The notes: generated from the sequence alone by a model not told the origin. Counted from the first letter of the stretch, positions 44,990-55,129 are shown. The stretch: DNA of 64,000 bases from Chlamydia felis Fe/C-56 (GCF_000009945.1 NC_007899.1:1-64000); one strand, 5' to 3'. Numbers and translations: made by a program.

Positions 44990-46873
44990 ATGGAAGCACA
45001 GGGTTGTAGGGTTATTGTCGTTGGCGGAGGGTTAGCAGGATTATCAGCAGCCATGAAGTTGGCAGATTATGGTATCGTTGTTGATCTAGTATCGTTGACA
45101 AAAGTGAAAAGGTCTCACTCTGTATGTGCGCAGGGGGGAATAAATGCCGCTCTTAATCTTAAGCATGAAGAAGAAGATTCTCCCTATATACATGCCTATG
45201 ACACAATAAAAGGTGGGGATTTCCTAGCAGATCAGCCGCCGGTGTTAGAAATGTGTTTGGCAGCTCCGAGGATTATCCGCATGTTAGATAATTTCGGTTG
45301 TCCTTTCAACCGCACCCCAAATGGAAATTTGGATGTGCGTAGGTTTGGAGGAACTCTATACCATCGCACGGTATTTTGCGGGGCTTCTACAGGTCAACAA
45401 CTTATGTATACCCTAGATGAACAAGTGCGGCGTCGAGAAAGTCAGGAACGTGTTAATAAATTTGAAAATCATGAATTTGTAAGATTAATTACCAATAGTT
45501 CAGGAAGAACTTGTGGGATTGTGATGATGAATCTATTCAACAATCGTTTAGAAGTTCTTAAAGGGGATGCTGTGATCTTTGCTACAGGTGGTCCCGGAGT
45601 GATTTTTAAAATGTCTACGAACTCGACATTTTGCACAGGAGCTGCCAATGGACGATTGTTCCTTCAGGGAATGACCTATGCCAATCCGGAATTCATACAA
45701 ATTCATCCTACAGCTATACCTGGTATTGATAAACTGCGGCTAATATCCGAGTCTGTGCGTGGAGAGGGAGGACGCGTTTGGGTTCCTGGAGATTCTTCCA
45801 AGACAATTACATTTCCTGACGGCTCTCAACGCCCTTGTGGGAAAACAGGAGAACCCTGGTATTTCCTAGAAGAGATGTATCCTGCCTATGGGAATTTAGT
45901 CAGTCGTGATGTGGGAGCTCGTGCTATTTTACAGGTGTGTGAAGCTGGATTAGGAATAGATGGACGCATGGAAGTCTTCTTAGATGTCACCCACTTACCG
46001 GCTGCCACACGACATAAATTAGAAGTTGTTCTTGATATTTATCGAAAATTTACTGGGGAAGATCCTGACAAGGAACCAATGAGAATTTTCCCCGCTGTGC
46101 ACTATTCTATGGGCGGGGCTTGGGTAGATTGGCCCGCAGCAGATGATCCCGATCGTGATAGTCGATACCGCCAGATGACAAATATCCCGGGATGTTTCAA
46201 TTGCGGGGAATCAGATTTCCAATATCACGGAGCAAATCGTTTGGGAGCGAATTCTTTATTATCCTGTCTATATGCTGGATTAGTTGCTGGAGAAGAGGCT
46301 GCTCGTTTTATTACAGCTTTTGGCTCCTGTCCAACAACATCTACGGATTTTTCGGATGCTCTTCAACAAGAGAAGGAGGTCAATGCTCTTTTACTTTCTA
46401 GAAGTGGAGGAGAAAATATCTTCGCATTGCATGAGGATATTGCCAAAGTTATGGTAAGAAACGTCACTGTAAAACGGAACAACAAAGATCTGAAGTCAAC
46501 TTTAGAACAATTAAAAGAGTTCAGAGAGAGACTTCAAAAGGTTTCTGTGCATGATTCTTCACAATTTGCTAATAAGACTTTCCATTTTGTACGTCAGATG
46601 GGCCCGATGATAGAATTAGCCTTAGCAATTACAAAGGGAGCTTTATTGCGAGATGAGTTTCGTGGTTCTCATTTTAAAGAGGAATTTCCTAAGCGTGATG
46701 ATGTGCATTGGTTAAAAACAACATTAGCTTCTTATGCTCCTGAGGAGCCTGAAATTACTTATAAGCCTGTAGATACACGTCACGTGCAGCCTTCACTGCG
46801 AGATTACACAAAATCTTCGACAGCAAAAATCGAACTTACCAATGTTCCTGAACTTATTCATCTGCCCATATAA
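44990..46873 (+). CDS. sdhA: Succinate dehydrogenase flavoprotein subunit
   Basis: 627 residues; oxidises succinate to fumarate. The FAD-binding GxGxxG is in VVGGGLAGLSAAMKLA near residues 9-24. The covalent-FAD His lies in SHSVCAQGGINAAL. The active-site segments HPTAIPG, SESVRGEGGRVW and YSMGGAWVDW are present. Chlamydiae have an incomplete TCA cycle, so succinate from the host or from 2-oxoglutarate feeds this step. It lies between sdhC and sdhB with short gaps. Confidence 0.97.
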   Translation: MEAQGCRVIVVGGGLAGLSAAMKLADYGIVVDLVSLTKVKRSHSVCAQGGINAALNLKHEEEDSPYIHAYDTIKGGDFLADQPPVLEMCLAAPRIIRMLDNFGCPFNRTPNGNLDVRRFGGTLYHRTVFCGASTGQQLMYTLDEQVRRRESQERVNKFENHEFVRLITNSSGRTCGIVMMNLFNNRLEVLKGDAVIFATGGPGVIFKMSTNSTFCTGAANGRLFLQGMTYANPEFIQIHPTAIPGIDKLRLISESVRGEGGRVWVPGDSSKTITFPDGSQRPCGKTGEPWYFLEEMYPAYGNLVSRDVGARAILQVCEAGLGIDGRMEVFLDVTHLPAATRHKLEVVLDIYRKFTGEDPDKEPMRIFPAVHYSMGGAWVDWPAADDPDRDSRYRQMTNIPGCFNCGESDFQYHGANRLGANSLLSCLYAGLVAGEEAARFITAFGSCPTTSTDFSDALQQEKEVNALLLSRSGGENIFALHEDIAKVMVRNVTVKRNNKDLKSTLEQLKEFRERLQKVSVHDSSQFANKTFHFVRQMGPMIELALAITKGALLRDEFRGSHFKEEFPKRDDVHWLKTTLASYAPEEPEITYKPVDTRHVQPSLRDYTKSSTAKIELTNVPELIHLPI

Positions 46874-46887
46874 ATAGAGAGAGGACT

Positions 46888-47679
46888 ATGGATATTCCTG
46901 AAACTTTTATATTGAAAATTTACCGAGGAACTCCGGGAAAACAATATTGGGAAAGTTTTGAATTGGCCTTACATCCAGGAGAGAATGTAATCAGTGCTCT
47001 TATGGAAATAGAAAAACGTCCAGTAAATACTCTAGGGGAAACAGTAAATCCCGTTGTCTGGGAACAGGGATGTTTGGAAGAGGTCTGCGGTTCTTGCTCA
47101 TTATTAGTAAACGGAGTGCCTCGTCAGGCATGTACAGCACTTATTGAAGAGTATATTAAAAAGACAGGATCACGTGAGATTATTTTAGCCCCACTAACGA
47201 AATTCCCTTTAATTCGAGATCTCATTGTTGATCGATCGATCATGTTCGATAACTTACAAAAGATTCAAGGATGGGTAGCTGCCGATACTGACGGGGAGAA
47301 CAACGGCGTGAAGGTGTCGCAAGAGGAGCAAGAGCTTATGTATGCCTTGTCTATGTGTATGACGTGCGGGTGCTGCACGGAAGCCTGTCCCCAAATTAAT
47401 GAGCATAATGATTTTATAGGTCCTGTAGCTATTGCTCAATCGCGTTTGTTTAATACCTATCCTGGGGATAAACAGTCTAAAAAACGCTTACTCACGCTCA
47501 TGGGCAACAAAGGTATAGAAGGTTGTGGTCAAGCACATAATTGCGAGCGCGTATGTCCTAAAAAACTTCCCTTAACAGAAAGTATTTCTGCAATGGGAAG
47601 AGATGTGGCCAAATACTCTTTAAAGTCTTTATTCCGTTCGATTTTCAAAAGAAAGAAAAAAGAGCGAGAGGAAGATTAG
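46888..47679 (+). CDS. sdhB: Succinate dehydrogenase iron-sulfur subunit
   Basis: 263 residues. The [2Fe-2S] cluster is bound by EQGCLEEVCGSCSLLVNG with a further Cys in RQAC. CMTCGCCTEACP and CGQAHNCERVCPKKLP bind the [4Fe-4S] and [3Fe-4S] clusters. It passes electrons from SdhA to quinone at SdhC. The C-terminus is Lys/Arg-rich. Its stop overlaps that of the convergent CT590-like gene by 4 bases. Confidence 0.97.
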   Translation: MDIPETFILKIYRGTPGKQYWESFELALHPGENVISALMEIEKRPVNTLGETVNPVVWEQGCLEEVCGSCSLLVNGVPRQACTALIEEYIKKTGSREIILAPLTKFPLIRDLIVDRSIMFDNLQKIQGWVAADTDGENNGVKVSQEEQELMYALSMCMTCGCCTEACPQINEHNDFIGPVAIAQSRLFNTYPGDKQSKKRLLTLMGNKGIEGCGQAHNCERVCPKKLPLTESISAMGRDVAKYSLKSLFRSIFKRKKKEREED

Positions 47680-50567
47680 AAGAAGCCCTTGGGCATGCGG
47701 CTGCGGTATCCTGGAGGAGGTGGCATGCCATAGTCTATAGGGTTGGCGTAGAGAGTCCAGGGTTGAGACACAGATAGCAATTTCTCCATATTTTCTAAGG
47801 GATAACCTTGTAGGCCCGCATAATTAAATTGCCAAAGATCGATTTCTTTAGAGCCTGGATGAAGAATGAATCCGAAGTAGCTATATGCCCAATTACTGTC
47901 ACCAAAAAGTAAAGGTGCAGGATAAGCAAGACGATGATGTCGCATTGCTGTTGCTAGTCTTAGAAAGACATCTTCCTCAAAATATAATCGCTGATAACTT
48001 TCCATCATCAAGCCTTTGAAGAGATGACGAATTTCCCCAGAAGATAAAAGGGAGAAATTAGGGATGAATTGTTCTATGAGCTTGCTGAATTTTTCATAGG
48101 TAATTCGCGAGGAGATTCCTAAATAAGAGCTTATTTTATCTAGGACCTCAGGAAGTTGTTGATCTGAGGTATAGGGAATATCTTGAACCATCTGATGAGC
48201 TAAACGCCGCTGGTATAAAGCCAATAGGCTTTCTGTTTTTGGCAAGGCGTCTTTTAGAAATCTTGAAGCTTTTTCATAGAGTTCTGGAAGTAGTAGGGAA
48301 TAGTCGGAGCAAAAATCATGAAAATCGTAAGCAAGATTCTGAAGACTATATTTTGCACAGAATCTTTCTATAAATGTGAAGATCCCCTGTTGATCTAGTA
48401 CCGTATCTTCTAGAAAATCCTGATGGTTTTTTACCCAAACATCTCGTAACCAGGTATAGCTGTACCAATCATTGCTCCACGCTTCGCGGAATAGGGGAGA
48501 TCCTGCAATTACGGAAAATACATGCGTGGGAGACGAGGCAATTAGGGAGTGGGAGCCATCTTCTAAATAGCTTTTTATTGCTGAAGGAAGGTCTTTCAAT
48601 GCGTCTGAGAAAAATGCTGCAAGTTCATGGGCATTTTCAGGATGTTTCTCAACATGAGTAAGTTCTTCGGGATTTTCAAAGTAATCTTGCAATAGGGTCT
48701 CTACTGTTCCTCCGGAAACATATACCCAGGGCGTGTGGGAAATCTTGTCTAAATTGTTAAGGACGGATGGAGGAACAGGAAGATCGTAGGCCTGAAGAAT
48801 GCGCGTTATCGCAGCCTCTTGGAAAGAATTCTTATGAATGAAAGAGATAATCCGATGGATAAGAGCAGACACCTCTTTTTCTAATCCCAAAACGCCATGT
48901 TTTTCGAGCAGATCTCCTTCGGTTGAAGAAAAAAACTCGGATAAAAAACCAATAAATTCGTTAATCGAATAGATGGAAGACCACGTGTTGGGATGACTTC
49001 TTCCGTGGGTAAATAGGATGCGAAACCCCGCAGGAGAGTCGGCATAAAGATGAGAGAATTCTTGGATGAAGGCGTCGTAGGAACTGCGGAAATACTGAGG
49101 TATAATTTTTGTATAAAAAGAAAGTAAAAAATTCGGCAGAGAGAAGAGTTTTTTCGCTTTTTCTTGAGCAGCATCCCAATCCTGTAGAGCTTTGTTTAGC
49201 TCTTGGCGAAAGCGGATATGGTCCATAACCAGGATCTTATTATCCTGATCATTTAAGGGATTTCTCATGCGGCTTTCGATGTATTCCAGCTGAGCACGTG
49301 CTTCTTGATATGTCTGTTCGCATTGTTCTATGAGATTGCGAGATTTGTCGATATATTCTTCTACAAAAGTTTGGATGATGAAGGCTAGGCTATTGGGATC
49401 ATTAGGGTTCCATCCTAGGGCAATGCGGAGGCGATTTAGTGTAGAAGCATCGTTAGCATCAGCAAGAGAAGCTAGTGTATATTCCCAAGACTTTAGTAGA
49501 AGATTTTGCGTATCTCTAATAAAAGCAAATTTCGCTTGTTCATAAGCACTAAGAAAGCTGTAGATTCTTTGCATTTGGGAAAGCTTGTGAGAGTGCTCAA
49601 TAGAGAAAAAAACTTGTTCCTTACTGTAGAACCCTTCTTGAAATAGGGTGGATCGTACAGAGCTTTCCGTAATTTGATAATGATGTAATAGAGTACTTCG
49701 AATTATCTCATTAGCAGTTATAGAGTCGTCTATATGTTGGAGTTTATTAAGGAGATATTCATGGGCAAGGACTTGCTGCACGCGCACTTGGGGATCATCT
49801 AAAGTATCTACAACACCTGCAGCAGCGAATGCTCTTTGTAGACCCGGAGATGCAGAAAGTTTTGCAATAGGATCAGGATAGAGGTCTAATATTCTTAAAG
49901 GCTTGAATAGCTCCCCAATACACCCCGATAAGTTCATGGGTACGGAGATTTCTCTAGTGCCTATGATTCTTGTAAGTTTCCCAGAAGAAAGAAGATCATC
50001 GATATCTTTGATGAACAACTCAGGATATTCTTGATGAATCACAATAGCAAAGGCTGAAGCAAAGCAAGATCCAACGTCTTGACGTAGATAACTAAACATT
50101 GCTGCAAGTGCTGCTTGACGCACGTGAATAGGAGTTAAGGTTGTGTCGGGAGGTAGGGCTAGGGTATTGCGGATAAGATCTTGGATGCCTTTATAGGAAG
50201 GGACAAAAAGTTTTTTTATTCTCTCTCGAATCTCTGGGACTTGTTTGATCGCTTGAAGCATCTTTAAGAGATGTTCTCTGGATTTAGTTTCGTTATGTCT
50301 GTGAGGACCTAGAGGGTAGAGACATTTTGATAAATGTTCGGTAGCTTGTACAACTTTTGCTATATCGATTTCTCCAGTATCCGTTAGGATGTAACGTGCA
50401 GCATTTCTTGCTATAGTAAGGTTTTTAGCAGCTAAAGGAGACTGTAGAGATGTGGTTTGGTAAGCTTGAAATAGGGTGTCATTTTCTGAGCAAAAGATCT
50501 CTTCTAATTCATTGTGCTTTTGCTTAAGAACTAGCGAATCAAAAACAAAAAAATCTAGACGAGACAT
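47676..50567 (-). CDS. Large protein of unknown function with papain-like Cys motif (CT590-like)
   Basis: 963 residues, mostly helical, without signal peptide or membrane helix. Cys168 lies in DVGSCFASAFA, close to the GSCWAFA of papain-type cysteine peptidases. Near the C-terminus, His903 followed by Asp910 (GFILHPGSKEIDLWQF) could complete a catalytic set; Asn892 is also nearby. The C-terminal tail is Pro-rich (YGMPPPPGYRSRMP). The size and lack of a Sec signal would suit a type III effector. It converges on sdhB and stands alone on its strand. A peptidase role is inference from motifs; no family was recognised with certainty. Confidence 0.7.
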   Translation of the reverse strand: MSRLDFFVFDSLVLKQKHNELEEIFCSENDTLFQAYQTTSLQSPLAAKNLTIARNAARYILTDTGEIDIAKVVQATEHLSKCLYPLGPHRHNETKSREHLLKMLQAIKQVPEIRERIKKLFVPSYKGIQDLIRNTLALPPDTTLTPIHVRQAALAAMFSYLRQDVGSCFASAFAIVIHQEYPELFIKDIDDLLSSGKLTRIIGTREISVPMNLSGCIGELFKPLRILDLYPDPIAKLSASPGLQRAFAAAGVVDTLDDPQVRVQQVLAHEYLLNKLQHIDDSITANEIIRSTLLHHYQITESSVRSTLFQEGFYSKEQVFFSIEHSHKLSQMQRIYSFLSAYEQAKFAFIRDTQNLLLKSWEYTLASLADANDASTLNRLRIALGWNPNDPNSLAFIIQTFVEEYIDKSRNLIEQCEQTYQEARAQLEYIESRMRNPLNDQDNKILVMDHIRFRQELNKALQDWDAAQEKAKKLFSLPNFLLSFYTKIIPQYFRSSYDAFIQEFSHLYADSPAGFRILFTHGRSHPNTWSSIYSINEFIGFLSEFFSSTEGDLLEKHGVLGLEKEVSALIHRIISFIHKNSFQEAAITRILQAYDLPVPPSVLNNLDKISHTPWVYVSGGTVETLLQDYFENPEELTHVEKHPENAHELAAFFSDALKDLPSAIKSYLEDGSHSLIASSPTHVFSVIAGSPLFREAWSNDWYSYTWLRDVWVKNHQDFLEDTVLDQQGIFTFIERFCAKYSLQNLAYDFHDFCSDYSLLLPELYEKASRFLKDALPKTESLLALYQRRLAHQMVQDIPYTSDQQLPEVLDKISSYLGISSRITYEKFSKLIEQFIPNFSLLSSGEIRHLFKGLMMESYQRLYFEEDVFLRLATAMRHHRLAYPAPLLFGDSNWAYSYFGFILHPGSKEIDLWQFNYAGLQGYPLENMEKLLSVSQPWTLYANPIDYGMPPPPGYRSRMPKGFF

Positions 50568-50845
50568 AAGAAATGCAGAGAATTTTTTGGGCTTTTTCTA
50601 TTTCTTATCACGAATTCCAGGTTTCTGTCAGCAAGCGATTCCCCGAAGGAAATCTCAAGAAAAGTTCGTGTTAGGAAATAAGAATGATTATAGCTTATAG
50701 GATGAGAAAGATGGAAAACTTGGGGGAATAAAAGGCAACAAATTCTTTCTAGGGACGCGTATTAAAAAGTTTTCCTATTTTTGTAAAAAAAGACGGTAAA
50801 AGATAACATGTTTCGGTTTAATTTTTAAACTAATGAGTATTAGGC

Positions 50846-51157
50846 ATGATTATACAGGAACAGCTCACTAAATTCTGTCCGTCGGTAGTGCACTTTGTAC
50901 AAACCCATCAATTGAAATTATCACAAGTGAATAAATGCTTTTTCTGTGTTGTGCTTGTAGGTATAGTATTGATTTTCATTGGTTTGGCGGCAACCTCGCC
51001 AATTTTCGTGACCATCATCTCTGGTGTAACCCTTTTATGTGTTTCTATTTTTGTAGTTTTAGCGTTACTACTGCGGTTGGGACAGGGGTCAACATTGCTT
51101 CAAGAACCTGGAAGTGAGAGCATCACTATCGAAAACCTCCATTTAACTGAACGATAG
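50846..51157 (+). CDS. Small two-helix protein, candidate inclusion membrane protein
   Basis: 103 residues. Two strongly hydrophobic helices (about 31-49 and 53-76) are separated by a three-residue turn, the bilobed pattern of Inc proteins. The N-terminal 30 residues are soluble without a Sec signal, and the C-terminal tail (about 80-103) is acidic. The ATG at 50846 has only a weak ribosome site. It lies in the 278-base gap after the CT590-like gene and overlaps the RsbU-like gene by 15 bases tail to tail. I recall no C. trachomatis equivalent at this place. Confidence 0.6.
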   Translation: MIIQEQLTKFCPSVVHFVQTHQLKLSQVNKCFFCVVLVGIVLIFIGLAATSPIFVTIISGVTLLCVSIFVVLALLLRLGQGSTLLQEPGSESITIENLHLTER

Positions 51158-52963
51158 AAAACTTAAAGTCCCATCTATTTGTGTTTGTGTTTCTTTGTTC
51201 AGCATTTCTGTAAGAGTTTCTATAAAGTTTTCTGAATTTAAAGGTGCTAAGGGATCTTTAATCAGTTCTTCAATAGGTAACCGCATGAGATAATCCGTAA
51301 GTTCATGATTCCCTGTGATGCACACAAGGATATCTCCGGGTTGTATCTTCTGTGTTATAGGGGGTGTAAGGCGCGAGAACGTTTCTTGTCTTTTTAAAAA
51401 AGCTACGGGAGGGGTTTCTCCTACGGATAGAAGGGATAGAGAAGTTTCTTCCGAACAGTAACGAATAAACGTCATGGAGACTGTGGCCTCGTCTCCTTCT
51501 GTGGTTTTCCTAAAAGTTTCGAAGGTATCTGAGCTGATTTTCTCTAGAGAAGAGGAGAGGTTGGCGTAGGCAAGGAATAAGCTTCGTGCAGATAGAGCAT
51601 AAAGATAGGACGGGAGCCCTATGTCTCCTGCGAGACCGACAACACCTAGTAAATTTTGTTCGGGATCAGAGACCTCCCATCCATAAAAGTGCCCTGAGAG
51701 TTGAATCCCTTGGAGATGTTTTGAGATAAAAGAGACGTTAGGAAATTCTGGGAAGGGAGGACTGAGTAATGTTTGTTGTAAGGAAGCAAGAATAGCAAGT
51801 TCTTTTTGTAATTTGACTCCAGAAGCAAGTTCGATTTCAGCTTTTTCTTTTGAGTTCAGAAGTAAGAGTAGTGTGCAGTTAAAGATATTCCCTAATTCAT
51901 TAATTTCATAACCATAGGGTTGGGGTTCGTAGCGTATGTTATGATTCCCCCTCCATGCAGCCTCCATGCATGTTGTAAGTTCTTGAATCGGCTGATTTAG
52001 TCGTTTATTAATTTTCGTGAGAACCCATCCCATTAAGCTAAAAGCTAATGAATAAAAGAAGATCACATTTAAGGGGAGGCGGATAGCCTTGGTAATGAGC
52101 CAGGAAAGTGGAATAAGGGATAAAGTATAGGTCCCTTGGATAGGAAGCTTGTTTAAAATGATCCCTAGATAGCGTTTGTTTTTTATTTTTACGCTTATAA
52201 GATTTTGTTCTCTGAGAATTTTCGGAGCTACTTCAACGAGATTTGCAGATTTTCTTGGGGTGGTTTTAGGAAGATCTGCGATATCTACAGAGAATACCTC
52301 CGAAGAGAATTTAGGATTTGAAGCAAAGAGAACCTCTCCGTATTTATTTAATAGGCAGAGATCTTCGTCTTTTAATTGCAGGGATTTAAATAGGTCTCTT
52401 TGTAAAAATTCCATAGGATAAAAACTAACGAGCAACCCCGCGCTTGTGGGGGAGTTCCATACTTCAATATCTTCGGTAATGACTAGATAATATTGAGGAA
52501 AGCTTGTTGTTTCCGGGGAGATTGTAATGATACATGCTTTCCCTGAAGACATGCTGAGCTTCTTTTTGATCTCAGGATGATTTTTTAAATAATGAATAAA
52601 GGGATCATGGGAATTTTTTGTTTTTATATTTCCATCCCTTAAGGGGATGAGACAAAGCGAAAAGTCCGTGTTGGACAGAGCAACCATTTCGTTGTAAGCC
52701 TGAGAATAGAAATCTTCGGCTGATGATGAGTAGGCTTTAAGAGCGAGAGTATTAGCCAAGCGTTTAAGGAAAATTTTATGAATAGTAAGCTTCTTTTCAA
52801 ATTCTAAGCTAAAATTTGTAGCTCGGGTATGAAGGTTTTCTACAAGGTTGTTTTTTGTTGCTGAGAAAGAAAATAGCGATAGGACAACCAGATTCAAAAT
52901 CAAAGGAATCGGAATTACCAAAAAAAGGAACAGCAAAATGCGTTTGGTAAAAGTTTGTTTCAT
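51143..52963 (-). CDS. Degenerate RsbU-like membrane protein with inactive PP2C domain (CT589-like)
   Basis: 606 residues with the same layout as the RsbU upstream: membrane helix (about 9-30), periplasmic sensor (about 31-285), second helix (about 290-312), HAMP-like segment, and a C-terminal PP2C-like domain (about 400-600). The metal-binding GGDFFD of RsbU is SGHFYG here, and VADASGKG is VGLAGDIG, so both key aspartates are missing. Its start overlaps the rsbU stop by 4 bases (ATGA), indicating coupling. It is probably a non-catalytic partner or ligand sensor rather than a phosphatase. Confidence 0.8.
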   Translation of the reverse strand: MKQTFTKRILLFLFLVIPIPLILNLVVLSLFSFSATKNNLVENLHTRATNFSLEFEKKLTIHKIFLKRLANTLALKAYSSSAEDFYSQAYNEMVALSNTDFSLCLIPLRDGNIKTKNSHDPFIHYLKNHPEIKKKLSMSSGKACIITISPETTSFPQYYLVITEDIEVWNSPTSAGLLVSFYPMEFLQRDLFKSLQLKDEDLCLLNKYGEVLFASNPKFSSEVFSVDIADLPKTTPRKSANLVEVAPKILREQNLISVKIKNKRYLGIILNKLPIQGTYTLSLIPLSWLITKAIRLPLNVIFFYSLAFSLMGWVLTKINKRLNQPIQELTTCMEAAWRGNHNIRYEPQPYGYEINELGNIFNCTLLLLLNSKEKAEIELASGVKLQKELAILASLQQTLLSPPFPEFPNVSFISKHLQGIQLSGHFYGWEVSDPEQNLLGVVGLAGDIGLPSYLYALSARSLFLAYANLSSSLEKISSDTFETFRKTTEGDEATVSMTFIRYCSEETSLSLLSVGETPPVAFLKRQETFSRLTPPITQKIQPGDILVCITGNHELTDYLMRLPIEELIKDPLAPLNSENFIETLTEMLNKETQTQIDGTLSFLSFS

Positions 52964-54867
52964 GAGTCCGAGATTTTAAGAATCAGCAAAGTAATGTCAT
53001 CGTATTGATGGCAATTTCCTACGAAAGTTTTCACAGATAACATTAAAGAATGCATAGCATCTTCTGCGCTTTTCCCCACCAAAGTTTTTATAACGTTTTT
53101 TAAACGTTCCTCACCAAACATTTCAAAATGTTTGTTGTGAGCTTCTGTGATTCCATCCGAATATAAGACAATCAAAGATCCTGGAGCTGGTTGGAAACTG
53201 GCCGTAGGGATATCAGGAATATGGGGAAGAAAACCTAGAGCCATCCCAGGGTGATATAGACAAGAAACCTCACCATTAGGAGATAGATAGCATGCAGGAT
53301 TGTGGCCGCAGGAATAAAACTCTATAATCCCTGTTTTGTAATTGTAGCTGTAGACACATAGGGTGACAAACATCCCTGAATCGGCAGTATTTTTGTAAAA
53401 TAGAGATGAGGTTTGTTCGATAGCATCTTTTATAGAAGGGGTTTGTGATAAGAATGTGCGTAGCATGTTCTTAAGAAATAGAGAGTAGCCACAAGCTTGT
53501 ACGCCTTTACCAGAAGCGTCAGCAACTATTAAAAATAACTTGGCATTGTCTCCCTCACCGACAGTAAAGGCATCGAAGAAATCTCCTCCTACGGTAATAG
53601 CTGGAATATAAACTTTCGCTAATTCTGTATGCGGGTAACTTGCAAGCGTGTTGGGAAGAAGCCTTTGTTGGGCTTGCTCTCCAAGGCGTAGAGCATTTTG
53701 GGCGCTTTCTTTTATTTCATAATTTTTCTCAGCTAGGCTTTGTTGTTGGTCAAGGCTTTGCGTCATGGCATTAAAAATATGTCCCAACCTGTTCACTTCA
53801 AATCCTAGGGAATCATCTACATAAGGATCTCTGATATTTTCTCTTGTTTGTATGATGACTGTAGCAAGTTTGCGGATGGGTAGCGAGAGCCTTTTAGCAA
53901 CAAGATAGGCAATAAAGCTTCCTAGTACAACACATGAAAAATAAGCAAAATATATGAGCATGCGTTTCCATAGTGTAGAAAAAAGCTCAGCTTTTACTCC
54001 GTAGGAAAGAATGCTCAGGTCCATATTAGGAACGTTATCGAGGTAGCACCACACTTCTTGTTTCCCATTTTTAAAAGAGAAAAAGTTTGGCTCTATGGAT
54101 AAAGGAGATAGATGAATTGCCTTTAGAGACACCTCTTTTGGACAGGTGCTTTCATCTAGAAAAGTGTCGCAAAATTGCATTTCAGTAATATGCGGGTAGA
54201 TCGCTCGAAGATCTAAGTCTGGATCCGAGGCTTTTAAAATGATCCCATCTTTGGATAAAAGAGCTGTTTTTACCGTGAAGTAAGCCTGGGTATTTACCAG
54301 AATATCTTCTAGGAACTTTTCTGCATTATGAGTTGTGTAGAGCATTCCTAAAAGCTTGTGAGTATCAGTATCAAAAATATTTGCTTGCATCACAGAGTAT
54401 ACTTCATGATTTTCTGCAGACTGCTTAAATGTTGCAGAAAATGGGATGTTGTTTGGGATATTTATTTTATTTTGGTAATTTTCCCCAAGATGCTGAGGTT
54501 GACTAGAAGCAACAACGATTTTCTCTCCGTTGGGCTGTAGCTTAATTAAAGAGATCTCGTCATATGTTGAGCTAAACATTCTTTGCATTTCATTGCTAAG
54601 CTCAACATCAGGGACTGAGGGGATCCCTTCATCAAGGTCTAAGACTTCTGAAAATAACGCTAAAACGTCGGCATTTAAAGGGACTAGTTGCATGAGAGTA
54701 TCTGCTTTAAATGCGGCATTTTCTTTAAATGCTACGGCAACAGATGATACCGTAGTGCGGTATTGTCTGATATTGAGTAGAGCGATATTAATCCCTAAAG
54801 GAATTAATATTGCAGCTACGCATGCTAGCCATAAACGATAGCCTATCGTTTTTGTAAAAGGAATCAT
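52960..54867 (-). CDS. rsbU: Membrane-bound PP2C-type serine phosphatase RsbU
   Basis: 635 residues. A membrane helix (about 10-30), a periplasmic sensor (about 31-300), a second helix (about 305-327), HAMP (about 328-380) and a cytosolic PP2C/SpoIIE-type phosphatase (about 415-632). Metal ligands are in VGGDFFDAF, IVADASGKGVQA, GMFVTLC and VLYSDGITEAHN. It would dephosphorylate RsbV and so act on the anti-sigma factor RsbW. In chlamydiae this partner-switching path is linked to sigma-66 and energy status. It is followed by the degenerate paralogue. Confidence 0.92.
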   Translation of the reverse strand: MIPFTKTIGYRLWLACVAAILIPLGINIALLNIRQYRTTVSSVAVAFKENAAFKADTLMQLVPLNADVLALFSEVLDLDEGIPSVPDVELSNEMQRMFSSTYDEISLIKLQPNGEKIVVASSQPQHLGENYQNKINIPNNIPFSATFKQSAENHEVYSVMQANIFDTDTHKLLGMLYTTHNAEKFLEDILVNTQAYFTVKTALLSKDGIILKASDPDLDLRAIYPHITEMQFCDTFLDESTCPKEVSLKAIHLSPLSIEPNFFSFKNGKQEVWCYLDNVPNMDLSILSYGVKAELFSTLWKRMLIYFAYFSCVVLGSFIAYLVAKRLSLPIRKLATVIIQTRENIRDPYVDDSLGFEVNRLGHIFNAMTQSLDQQQSLAEKNYEIKESAQNALRLGEQAQQRLLPNTLASYPHTELAKVYIPAITVGGDFFDAFTVGEGDNAKLFLIVADASGKGVQACGYSLFLKNMLRTFLSQTPSIKDAIEQTSSLFYKNTADSGMFVTLCVYSYNYKTGIIEFYSCGHNPACYLSPNGEVSCLYHPGMALGFLPHIPDIPTASFQPAPGSLIVLYSDGITEAHNKHFEMFGEERLKNVIKTLVGKSAEDAMHSLMLSVKTFVGNCHQYDDITLLILKISDS

Positions 54868-55087
54868 CTACATTAAATTCGTAGTTATCGAGGACGTTGT
54901 AAATCTCAGCGATCTATCAGATGTCTTCTTTATTGCGTCTTTTCTTCATTATTTAGGTATATAGAAAATTTTGCTTAAGCAGACATCTACTATTTAACAT
55001 GTGAGTGGAGTTTTTATATCCTGAAGTTGGTGCTAAAACACAAAAACAAGACTGTTAACTGGGAAGCTTTGTATAGGGAAAAAGATA

Positions 55088-55117
55088 ATCGCTTTCTAGG
55101 AGTAACTAGAAAGCGAT
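55088..55117 (-). terminator. Terminator hairpin after enolase
   Basis: The arms 55088-55098 and 55107-55117 are perfectly complementary over 11 bases with an 8-base loop. On the minus strand they are followed by TTATCTTTTT. The hairpin lies 12 bases beyond the eno stop and separates it from rsbU. Confidence 0.75.
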
Positions 55118-55129
55118 ATAAAAGCGACT

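Noticed and set aside
51143-52963. Pseudogene call for the degenerate RsbU-like gene
   Set aside because: The frame is intact over 606 codons, coupled to rsbU, and keeps its sensor and membrane segments; only catalytic residues are lost.
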